A stretch of DNA of 24,560 nt from Phallusia fumigata (Eukaryota; Chordata; Ascidiacea; Phlebobranchia; Ascidiidae). Positions 1 through 9,600 of the stretch are shown here, piece after piece (the first letter of the stretch is position 1; every line of letters begins with the position of its first letter). The notes beneath the pieces are model-generated. The model saw nothing but the letters and a program-made list of their open reading frames with translations, made no database searches and had not been told where the DNA came from. Both the position numbers and the translations under genes were made by a program. The stretch covers positions 1 through 24,560 of the forward strand of contig QXVZ01019119.1 in NCBI GenBank assembly GCA_008931825.1, written 5' to 3'.

Positions 1-343
1 ATTTCTGGGCTACATCATTTTTCGCTGGTTGTAACTAAAGTAGTGGACTGTATCCTTTGTAGTCACACACTCACCAGACATTTGAATATCTCTGGAATAT
101 ATCTGATAAATATTTTAAACCAGCCCAGCGAGCGTTTGAATTCAATTACGAGAGTTTTTGCCCTCCAATCCGGACAAGCGATTTGTAGGCCGAACGTAGA
201 TGACGTCCCCTTTGTGATGTATATACTTATGTTCGTTAGTTGTCGCCCTTGTGTTGTGACGTCACTTGTCGTATATAACCGCGTGCCGCAGCTTGCTTGT
301 GGCAGTCAATACAGGTTTCAACTTATTGTGAGTTCATGGTACA
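1..343 (+). mobile_element. LTR of a retrotransposon (3' part; left edge unresolved)
   Basis: The segment ends in ACA at 341-343 and is followed at once by a primer-binding-site sequence, which is the standard layout at the 3' edge of a 5' LTR. It contains a perfect CRE palindrome TGACGTCA (257-264) and a TATA-like TATATAA (272-278), consistent with an LTR promoter that would start transcription near 300. No gag or pol sequence follows: after about 40 nt the sequence joins the duplicated receptor cluster at about 425. The left boundary and target-site duplication cannot be seen. A Ty3/Gypsy-type element is likely from the tRNA-Leu primer, but this is inferred. Confidence 0.6.
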
Positions 344-383
344 TGGTGTCAGAAGTGGGACTCGAACCCACGCCTCCAGAGCT
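344..383 (+). other. Primer-binding site complementary to tRNA-Leu 3' end
   Basis: The bases TGGTGTCAGAAGTGGGACTC (344-363) are the reverse complement of a tRNA 3' end including the CCA tail. The match continues through the T arm and into the variable arm; read on the minus strand the segment has GGAGGCG followed by a T-arm stem and loop, as in eukaryotic tRNA-Leu. The CCA, which nuclear tRNA genes do not encode, and the lack of a 5' tRNA half rule out a tRNA gene. The complementarity looks longer (about 35 nt) than the usual 18-nt PBS. Confidence 0.65.
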
Positions 384-684
384 TTCGGTGAAGAAAAAAG
401 AAAGCAAATGTACTTCTATAAGTATAACAACAGTTGAGTCATATAGGATAATATAAATTTGCGCAGAATCAAACAACATTAGTTTGTGCGCGTCATCGTT
501 TTTTTTCCCCACCAAGGGCAATGCCGTTATTCCTTAGCTGCTGCCATATGTACAATCCAATCGTGCATGAGATTGCACTAGTGTTATACTCTTTGACAAA
601 AATACTTTAATTTAATGTCTAGCTTTGTACAATTTTTGTGGTTAAACTAATTAATGTATTTGCAAATTTGGGCACGTTTAGTTT
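384..684. repeat. 3' flank of long-tail exons (copy 1)
   Basis: From about 425 this stretch is homologous to 6391-6635 and 16228-16482, the flanks just 3' of the long-tail exons of genes B and C. Bases 384-424 are unrelated remnant attached to the retrotransposon PBS. ATTAAA-like poly(A) signals occur on the minus strand (TTTAAT on the plus strand near 607-615). No gene of its own is visible. Confidence 0.6.
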
Positions 685-1112
685 CTACTTTTTCTTCACG
701 ACAGCGTAAACATCCCCCGGACCTCCAACAGAATTTGGTTCAAACTGGTCATTCGCAGTTTGAGGCTGGATTTCTTATTCTTCTCACCCACTACAGCGTA
801 CAGATCTTGGCCTTCTATGTTTTCAGCTTGGTTGGCTTTGTTGATTTTCCGCCACCTGGTATTCGTAATCATTCGGAATTTCGGCATCATCTACTGTAGC
901 ATACATTGCTGCTTCATTTTGGGTTACAATGCTACCATAAGCTACGTTGTAAACGGAGCCATAAGCTTGTGATGATGTTTGGTCTTCGGTTGTGTTGGAA
1001 ACATTCCCAGCCTCGTCATCGCTGTTTTCACTTTGTTTGTTTCTGTGAGTTGTTTCATACCCTGGTGCTGCGTTTGCACTGGAACCGGGTTGGCTGTTTC
1101 GCTTGGTTTCAT
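685..1112 (-). pseudogene. Orphan long-tail cytoplasmic exon, frameshifted
   Basis: Homologous over its whole length to the terminal exons of genes B (6636-7045) and C (16483-16910). It has the same run of Tyr motifs (AYGSV, VAYGSI, AMYATV, NDYEY, DLYAVV, DVYAVV) and the same end, VKKK-stop (TAG at 685-687). Two single-base indels break it: an extra base near 830 that creates a stop after AENQQSQPS, and a missing base near 775 that restores the frame. The splice acceptor is also damaged: where B and C have AAG before ATGAAAC, this copy has GCT (1113-1115). No stalk, membrane or CTLD exons accompany it; the next exon to the right is the short-tail exon of gene A. It is best read as the last remnant of a lost long-tail gene. 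Confidence 0.85.
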
Positions 1113-1929
1113 AGCAATATTCTATTACACTAAGCAATTTTTTTCATCCCAGACATATGGGATACACTCCATGAGGGCAATCGAATAATTTGTTCAATTC
1201 TCGAAAACTTGGCGCATAAAACCAAGATTTTCAAGCACTTTCAAATTGAATATTTTATACTTTTTTGTGTATGAAAGTCAACATTGATAATCTTTTTGTT
1301 TTTAATATCTTTAAGTTATGGGACAGTAAACTTGCAGCCGATAATTACTATGGCAAAACAAATCAAAAAACACCTGAATATGTTGCAGATTGAAGTGCTC
1401 AATGCAAGGTTTTTCATTTTTTTAGTTATTATTGCATGCATTTATTCAAATGCAAATTCACATATATCGGAAATATGTATTAAATCAGTCAAATAAGCAA
1501 TTACCCTTTGAAAAAGACAATGATTTCTTCCGTTTAGTTCAAACTGTCAAGATAATATAAACACGCCAAATCAATGTATTCTTTTCTTCATCGCGCAATA
1601 ATAACACATAAACATAGGCCATATATTAATTAAATGAAATCGCTATCTGAATCTCACGTTAAAAGGAAAAAATGGAGAGAGTATAGTTTTTGTAAGGTGG
1701 GATAAAAAACTATTACCCTGCGACAGAACCTAAACGATCGAATCAGTTTATTCAAACACGCTAATACGACAAACATAGTAATTTCTAGCATATAAAATAA
1801 AAAAAAGTGAATGTTACAAAAATTTAATAGCCAAACTACTTCGAAAGCGTTTCACAGCTTTAGTCGTAGGAGGACAAAATTTTTTTGAATTTTCTTTCAG
1901 ATTTTTTTGTAGTTGATAATTTTCCATTG
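1113..1929. other. Intergenic, with remnant of module M
   Basis: About 1330-1500 is diverged from the same ancestor as 13330-13500 and 20340-20520 (shared core ACCTGAATATGTxGCAGAT followed by AATGCAAG). This places a degraded module M between the long-tail remnant and gene A, the order also seen between genes C and D. A minus-strand AATAAA (plus TTTATT, 1747-1752), about 180 nt past the gene A stop, is a candidate poly(A) signal. I see nothing else. Confidence 0.4.
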
Positions 1930-4900
1930 TTAAATTTTAACATTTGCATTCATAGATGATTTGTGTGTAGTAATAATTTCATAATTGTTGCCATCTCCTG
2001 TATTTTGGTTCCCTGCTTTCGAATGAGTTCCTGACTTAACTGGGTTGTTTTCCTGGTTTGCGACATTGACGTACGTCGCTGCCTCTTTGGAGTTAGAACC
2101 TGCTTGTCGAGTAATCCTGGTTTCATCTGCAAAAAAACTTACATTAGTTGGGAAAAGCTGAAAGTTATGGCAGTACGGTTTGTGCGTTGATTGTGCAATC
2201 TTACCAATTTCTGCATATTCAGCATCCGTATCTTTCGCTTCAGTCTTGGTGCTGTAAAACAACGGAAATGTAGCTAAAAACCTTGTAAATTTTGTTGTTG
2301 TAAATATTACCTGATGCGTTTGCAGCAGTAAAGGAATGAAGCAAATACAATTACGCCGACGACGAAACCAACAACGGAACCAATCACAGCTGCTAGCAAT
2401 GAGTCACTGTCTTCATCTGTAAATACAACGCTCATTAGTTATTTTTATTCAAACGAAAACAATAATTATTAAGTTATCACACCATGTCAGAAATCTTCGA
2501 AAAAGTTGTTCATTTCTAACAGAAAATTTTTCGCATTGCCTATTGATTTTATCATCTTGCTAGGATGAATTACATTAAAAAAACGACTTGCGCGCAAATA
2601 TAATGTATCATGAAGCTTTACCACGTGTTTCAGTCAGGAGTCGTAGAAGTTTAACAGTATTCTGGTTTCGAAGAAGAACTGACAATAATTTTTAACTGTG
2701 TATAAAATGTCGGAATAAAAGTGCACTAATCTTAATTTACTTGCTTTAGGTTTTATTGTAATGTAAATACCTCGACGTGTAGATCCTCCTTCCAGGTATG
2801 TTGTTGCTGTTCATTTGTAAAAAAAGTGATAAAACCATGCAATTGTTTGAGCTAACTGTTAACCTACAATCAACACAGAACATTTGACAAGTAAATTTCT
2901 AAATGAAAAAAACTAATTTAAACGTATACTTATGTAAAAAGTTGGACTAGAATACAATCATTCTTATTACTTTTGCTACAAATTATTTTGTCATTTTAAT
3001 TCAATTACTGATTATTTGTTCGCACCTGATTATATCGGATAACACATTACCTTGTGATTTGAGATTTATTGTTGAGTCATAAAACGTCACAGTCGTTGAG
3101 GGTGACTCAGTGGTTTGGGAAGTTGCACTTGTTTTTCGAGCGGTGGTTTTGGAAACAGTGGTGGTAGTAGACATAGATGTGGTAGTGGAAGTAGTGGTTG
3201 CTGAATAAAGTTAAGCATTAGCTGTTTGTAGACTGAGGTATGGCAGTGGCTAACGTCTCGTTTGATCACAGCCTAAAACATAGACGTATAATAACAGACC
3301 GTCAGGAACTTTGAAATATTAATTCGCATACAGTGGATATTTTCTGAATAGTTTTGATGATAAGGTGAAAGGTAAATATAACTTAATACAATTACTTTTG
3401 CGGAATTTTCATTGCCCCTGAACGACTTTGTATTGCCCGTTTATTGCGGTTTGTTATGACATTTATAATTTTAATCGCATTATTAATACACATTTTTTCC
3501 ACTGCACATTTCGCGGGCATTGTGCGAAAAAATTCGAATCCCCGTCTCCACTTGGAGATGCGTACATAAGACACTGTCTATAAAATTTCCCTTGTTTGGA
3601 GCTTGAGATACAAGAATCATTATTCTTACTTGGCAAAACTCTCTGACAAATATATCTTGACAGAGTCGAACAAGAAATATCACTCCACTCGCATCCCATT
3701 CTCACACAATCCTCATTTCCTCCACTGTCATTCGGTTCTCCATTTCTCCACTGTGGCTGTGTGAGATCAACATTCGTCCCATCTGTCCATTGAAACGTGT
3801 TTGTAGTTTGGTTTCTCCTTGCACCGATGAAGGAGTCTGAACAACCTGCATATAACCAAAAAATTAGGATTTAGCTATTCCATTTAGAATTAGCATTTTA
3901 ACTGTCCAAAAAACGTATCACAGAAGTTGCATCAAATCCGCTATGACAGTGCGGAAAATTCAGTGTTTGTTTTCACTGCTTTCACAAGCTCAGTGATTTT
4001 TTATAACATTACAAAACGCTGTTGTGCTATAAAGCACGTTATAACGACAAGTTTAGTCCAGCAAAATCATAACAGAACTTTTATATAACATCTGCATTTC
4101 ATATAGGGGAATAAAAATAAAATTTAATTTTCAACTTCAAGTAAACTTCAGTTAATCCGGAGTCAAATGGAACTACAACTTTATCCGGATTGGTCGAAGA
4201 TCCAGTTTAACCGAAGATGTTTGTTTCCAGCCTGACGTTATCTAGATAGTGATTGATCGAAAAAAAACGTAATTTAACACATTACTGGTCCAATGATGAT
4301 AGAATTCCTTAAAATTAAAAGTAATTTATTGGTACAGTGCAACCTTACGCACTGAATACCTAGAAAGCGTTTAGCGACAAACATGACAAATGACTGTTAC
4401 GTCACACGCGCAGTGATACCGGCGGTTAGTCAGACGAGTGACTACGGTATAATCTTGTAAACATTGGAGCACAATCCAGTGAAGCAAGTGATCAACAGTA
4501 GGTGGATGTTTTAAATAAACATGCAAAAGCAACAAGGTTTAGTGTACGAATTCGCCAAGGTAAATTGAAAAATCCGTATTAGGAGATGTAAATAGAGCAA
4601 CTTTTTTCCGGTTAAGGCAAAGATCAGATTAACCGAAGCGTTTTCACATGAACAACTTAAATGATATTAAAAATCATTTGTACCCCAAGTTTCTTTGGAA
4701 TAAAAGTTTACTGCATTATCAAAAATTAACTAGGATAATGTTTTGTTGAGGGATTTGTATCATGCACTGTTTCATATCCATTTTTGTTACGTACTAAAAA
4801 TCTTATGTAGACTTGCCTATAATATTTTCAACAAGAAAGTTGTGGAGTTCAGTTGTCTTCACATTTGCCACTGAAGCACTTTTTTTAGTACATTCGGTTT

Positions 4901-5033
4901 CAGCTTGGTCATACGAATTAACAAATGGCGTGTTAACAATAAGAAATTCATGTCCTTGAAACTGAAGCCAGGTTTGGGAATTTGTAACCCGGGCTAACGC
5001 TATTACCATAAACATTATAGCTGACATTTTCAT
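1930..5033 (-). CDS. Gene A: type I membrane C-type lectin receptor, CTLD type 1, short tail
   Basis: Seven exons on the minus strand: 5033-4817, 3845-3630, 3200-3051, 2806-2771, 2416-2311, 2251-2205, 2126-1930. The phases agree throughout and give 322 aa. Residues 1-19 are a signal peptide; about 22-144 form one CTLD with the four core Cys (in AETEC, EDCV, DISC, YICQ), an EPN Ca2+-site motif and WSD where WND is usual. About 145-206 is a Thr/Ser-rich, probably O-glycosylated stalk; about 213-237 is the membrane span followed by CC. The tail has Y254 (AEYAEI), Y276 (YVNV, a Grb2-SH2-type YxN site as in Shc) and Y306 (YEII). Intron 1 has a GC donor (AG|GCAAGT), required by the phase. Start chosen at the Met before the signal peptide, 13 nt after a strong acceptor. 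The role as an innate immune or recognition receptor is inferred. Confidence 0.85.
3490..3560 (+). repeat. tRNA-B-box-like repeat in gene A intron 2
   Basis: Contains GTGCGAAAAAATTCGAATCC, then CCGTCTCC. TTCGAATCCC matches the pol III B box (tRNA T loop). Similar cores lie at 9150-9200 (gene B intron 2) and 11941-11980. This suggests a degraded tRNA-derived SINE family; no convincing A box is visible. Confidence 0.4.
4146..4638. mobile_element. Tigger/pogo-like MITE in gene A intron 1
   Basis: The ends are short inverted repeats, CTTCAGTTAATC (4146-4157) and the complement of GATTAACCGAAG (4627-4638), matching 11 of 12. A further inverted copy of the motif lies near 4195-4215, next to TTATCCGGATT. 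Repeated TTATCCGGA and TTAACCGAAG motifs are typical of pogo/Tigger-derived MITEs. A copy of the same length (493 bp) sits at the same place in gene B (9778-10270), so it predates the A/B duplication. Gene C lacks it. No transposase frame is present. Confidence 0.45.
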
Positions 5034-5080
5034 GTGGAACTTACGACTGAAACAAAAATCAAAATTTTTTTTATCTAGCG

Positions 5081-5243
5081 TACTTTCTTTCAGCACATCC
5101 GGTTTTCGTTCGGCATAGGATTTTGCGAATGGCGAGTAAACATTAAGATATTCATGTCCTCGAAAAGATAGACACGTTTCTGCGCCATAAATTAGCACAA
5201 TGAAAACGACAAAAATTCCTGTGAGTTTTATTTCGATCAACAT
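5081..5243 (-). pseudogene. Relic of a second CTLD exon 1 upstream of gene A
   Basis: Encodes an initiator Met, a hydrophobic signal-peptide-like stretch and the start of a CTLD (AETCLSFRGHEYLNVYSPF), parallel to the real exon 1 (QTWLQFQGHEFLIVNTPF) less than 50 bp further on. It stops where the alpha-1 helix Cys region ends. Relative to the gene B copy (10713-10858) one base is missing (AACG for AAGCG), which shifts the frame before the Cys. By chance the shifted frame stays open into exon 1 of gene A. A tandem exon duplication that was truncated is the simplest explanation. Confidence 0.6.
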
Positions 5244-5280
5244 AATAAATAGTATTGCATGTAACATCTTGCACTACCCC

Positions 5281-6635
5281 GCGAATATTGTTTTTACATT
5301 CTACATTGTATCGATTGCGACCCGGTTTAACCAACTTTTGCAGTGGAAATACCGAATCAACTAAACACGACAAAAAAAAGGAATACTTTCTGCTTTATGT
5401 TGGTTTTACGCGTTTATTCTCCGGCCTTTCATCTATGATACATGTCTGAAGAGAATAACAAGTTACTAATCTTGAGTCCGCTAACTAAACGCTTTTATCA
5501 AAACACAAAGTATCCCACTATGCTGGTACAACGTCATTCTTGCAAAGGAAACTTACTGTTATTTTAATATATGACGTCGGTGGTTTTAATGCTGTCGAAT
5601 GTGCAACAAGCAATCCCGACTCTGACTGCCTCCGTTGTAGGTAAGTTTTGAATTTGTATTGTTTTCACATTTGGCATTGTTGTATTGTTTGAAGCACACA
5701 TGGTTACAATTTTGAAAATGATTTACCAGGCGAGAATGTCAAGTTGATGTCATTAAAACACTTACGCTTAAAATTACAGAATTTGCTAAATCTATTTCTC
5801 AGACGAGTTACTTGCAAACCCAAGAACACAGATGAATAACGACAAGTACTCACTACTTTCTCTTGGCTAAACTAATGTTTCTAACTCCCAAGCTTTCTCT
5901 CATGAATGCAATTCTTCAGGCGACATACGAGTCTGTGTTTATGGTCTTCTACCCACTAAAAACAAATCCACTAAAATACCAAACACACTTAAGCACAGAA
6001 TCACACCAGGTGGATGTGACGTCGTTTTTTGTGATGACAACTCTGAGTTCGTTATATGCATGACGTTGTCGAACGTCAAAACCAGACTGGTAAGCAACTA
6101 CTTTATATTGCTCAAAAGTTTCGAAAAACTTCTACACTGGTCAACATTTTGCTTTTTAATCTGGTTCATAATTCTGGTAAATGTTGCCCGGTTTGCTGGA
6201 GAAAACCCTCATAAAAACACGGAGTTAGACAACAAACTAGCAAATAAACCCACAGAGAACAGAAACTTAACAAAATAAATCACACAATACAATGGCTTAA
6301 CCAAAATTGTGGCACTTCATTTACTTTAAGATTATTTGTATTGTTTCACCTCTGCTATGTATAGACTGCGACCTTCAGTTCAACCATGAGTAACAACAGT
6401 TCGGTCATATAAGATAACATACTATAGTGGAGAATAAGACAACATTAGTTTGTGTGCGTCATCGTTTTCTTCATCAAGGCAATGTTGTTATTTCTTAGCT
6501 GCTGACATATGTACAATCCAATCGTGCATGAGATTGCACTGGTGGCATACTCCTACTTTGATTTTATGTCTAGCTTTGTACAGTTTGTGTTGTTAAACTA
6601 ATCAATTAATTGCAGATTTGTGATAGGTTTAGTTA
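5281..6635. repeat. Module P, copy 1, plus long-tail 3' flank
   Basis: Intergenic sequence between the 5' side of gene A and the 3' end of gene B. It is homologous to 10921-11810 and to 13786-14394 plus 15739-16482. Conserved pieces include the block around ATATATGACGTCGG (about 5567) with a CRE-like TGACGTC, and a run ending GATGACAACTCTG then ATGACGTTGTCGAA (about 6030-6075). From 6391 on it matches the 3' flanks of the other long-tail exons. Since it lies 5' of the type 1 genes it may hold their promoter. Small open frames here have no recognisable product. Confidence 0.6.
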
Positions 6636-9600
6636 TTATTTCTTCTTCACGACAGCGTAAACATCCCCCGGACCTCCAACAGAATTTGGTTGAAACTGGA
6701 CATTTTCAGTTTGAGGCTGTATTTCTTTCTTCTTCTCACCCACTACAGCGTACAGATCTTGGCCTTCTTTGTTTTCAGCTTCGTGGCTTTGTTGATTTTC
6801 TGCCATCTGGTATTCATAATCATTCTGAATTTCGGCATCATCTACTGTAGCATACATTGCTGCTTCATTTTGGTTTACAATGCCACCATAAGCTACGTTG
6901 TAAACGGAGCCATAAGCTTGTGATGATGTTTGGTCCTCAGTTGTGTTGGAAACATTCCCCGCCACGGCATCGCTGTTTCCAGTTGTTTCATACCCTGGTG
7001 CTGCGTTTGCAGAGGGACCGGGTTGGCCGTTGCGTTTCGTTTCATCTTCAACAAAAATAATTTGACACTTAAGTCCACTGTAGACTTAAATCGCATTGCT
7101 GCAGAAACGAAATCTATTTTAATGCAAATTCGAAAAACAAAAATTTCCTTATAATAGCAGAAAGCCAATAATTTTCTGAGCTATAGATGAAGTGACACCA
7201 AAGCCGACGATCCTTTGGTTCCAAGCATTTGCTTGGCCATTGTGGAACCTGTTTGTCTGTTGTTTATGCCCAGTTGTGGCATCGAACAGATGACGTGAGG
7301 CATGGCTTTTCAGCCTGTTACTCACAACAAACTAGAGTGCCGAAAATTCGCTAGACTAGCCTAAACGGCCAATGTCATGTTACCAGCTGCACTGATGAGA
7401 CCTTGCAGGTCGAAACAGTGCGCATTGTCTGCAGGCCGTATTAACCCAGGCAATAAGCATTTAAGACCATGACCCCCCACCAAAGACCTGAAGGTAGTGA
7501 CTAGATAGTGAGTCGCGTGGCAATCCAACGAACTTATCAGATGAGATGGAAGTACCCCCGGAAAAATGTTGAAGAATTGGTTTCCATCAAAGTTATTTTA
7601 CCAAACTCGGCAAATATTTTTGTGTCCAACTAACCGATTTCTGCATATTCCTGTTCCACGTCTTTGGTTCTGCAAATCATAAACGACATGAGTAATCAGC
7701 AACAAACATTTCCTCACATTCCATACCTTTTGCGTTTACGATAGAGAATAAATGCAACAAGTCCTGACGCAATGATGACGCATCCGATGACGGAAGCAAT
7801 CACAGCAATCAGCAACGAATTACTTCCTTGTTCTGTAACAGCAGTTGACTTTTAAAAAGCTCATTGCCTACGTTACATGTTTGATCTATTACAATCACTT
7901 GTGTTACATTTGTAGAGATTGCCGAATATCTCATCCAGAAAATTTTATTTGATAACAGTAAATGGAGATCAAAGGTGTTTATTTTGCCTTGTAATTCAAC
8001 GCAAACAAACAGGAGCTACTACTGCTATATTTAATACCGGGACGGTGGTTAACCACACTAAATACATTTTAAGTCAGTAAACCCTTTGTGTTTTTTGTTG
8101 AAGCCAAAGTTAGATTGCACAAGACAATCTCTGAGCTCGCCAAAGTTGTTCGAGTTTGGTATTATAAATTTTTTAATTGGCTTACCTTTTGTTTTCATTA
8201 TCTTCCTAAAATTGCTTTCTTTCAAAATGACATGATAACATAACTAGTCGTAATTTCTAAATATGACTAAATAGTAAGCTGGTGTCGCAAAAGCGCTGAT
8301 AAGGATTTTGGAGAAGAACTGATGTTAGTTATGTGTTTGACATTACCGAGCTCACTTTACCTGATTTGGGTTTTGTTGTGTTGTTAAAATCTCGACGTGT
8401 AGATGCTTCTCGTGGGTTGGTGGTTTCTGTTAACAAACAGACAGTAAAGAAAAACGTATTGAAGCCCAATTTGAACTTTCATTACACACATTCAAAAGTT
8501 TCAAACGTTTAAATTAAAAAAAATTATTTTCCGTCATACACCGGGTCGTTTATTTACACCTGATAACATTAGATAACCCACTACCTTGTGATTGGAGAAT
8601 TATTGTTGAGTCATGAAACGTCACAATCGTTGTGGGTGACTCTGTGGTTGCACTTGTAGTTTTTCTAGCGGTTGTTGTGGTTGCAGTTGTAGTAGCAGAA
8701 GTAATTGTGGTAGTAGAAGTAGTTGTAGTAGTAGTAGTAGTGGTTGCTGAATGAAGATAAATTGGAAAATATGTGGCACAGCGCATTGTTATTGATATTG
8801 AACTGTCGTATTTGTATTTCGTAATTTAATCTGATTTGAAAATGCGAATGTTTGTCGAAAAACATAACGTTGCAGCTTAATTTTAATCGCATTATTGTTT
8901 GGCATCATGAGAGCAAGAAAAAGCACTTGCATTTTTAAATTAATAGTGCCAACTTTAATCTCACTGAAAATTTTCAGCGCCTAAATCCCAGCACACCAAA
9001 AGAAATGATTTGTTAGTTTGCTTGGGCGTGTAAAACTCTTTTAGTTTAGGGGCTATGGTCACATACGTAGGTGCATCATGCACACATTTTTCCTTCTGGA
9101 CCTTTTGCGCACATTGTGCTCATACACATTACACAATGCGCACATTTTGCAATCTGCACATTTCGCGCACAATCAAGGTTCGAATCCCCGTCTCCGCTTG
9201 CAGATACATAAGACAGTTTTTACAACCTTTGATTTGTTTGGAGCCTGATATACAAGGATCATTATTCTTACTTGGCAAAATTCTCTGACAAATATATCTT
9301 GACAGAGTCGAACATGAAACATCATTCCACTTGCATCCCATTCTTACGCAATCCTCATTTCCACCTGCGTCATTTGGTTCTCCATTTCTCCACTGTGGCT
9401 GTGTGAGATCAACGTTAGTTCCGTCTGTCCATTGAAACGCGTTTGTAGTTTGGTTTCTCCTTGCGCCGATGAAGAATTTTGAACAACCTGCATATAACCA
9501 AAAAGTTAGGATTTAATTAGTCCAGTTAATATTAGCATTTTAACTGTCCAAAAAAAGGGCCACAAAAGTTGCATCAAATCCGCTACAATAGTACAGTAAA

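Noticed and set aside
344..400. tRNA-Leu gene on the minus strand
   Set aside because: Only the 3' half is present and it includes CCA, which nuclear tRNA genes do not encode; its position next to an LTR end fits a primer-binding site.
5863..6063. Small plus-strand frame beginning MAKLMFLTPK (also 14216-14446)
   Set aside because: Partly conserved only because module P is duplicated; copy 2 has frame differences and copy 3 is interrupted by the insertion.
6690..7154. Plus-strand open frames opposite the long tails (also 760-1188, 16558-17046)
   Set aside because: They recur because the antisense tail exons are conserved; the minus-strand frame has the family alignment, splice sites and Tyr motifs.
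8700..8746. Trinucleotide microsatellite (GTA repeats)
   Set aside because: It is the Thr-codon run at the start of the gene B stalk exon; real as a repeat, but explained by the coding sequence.
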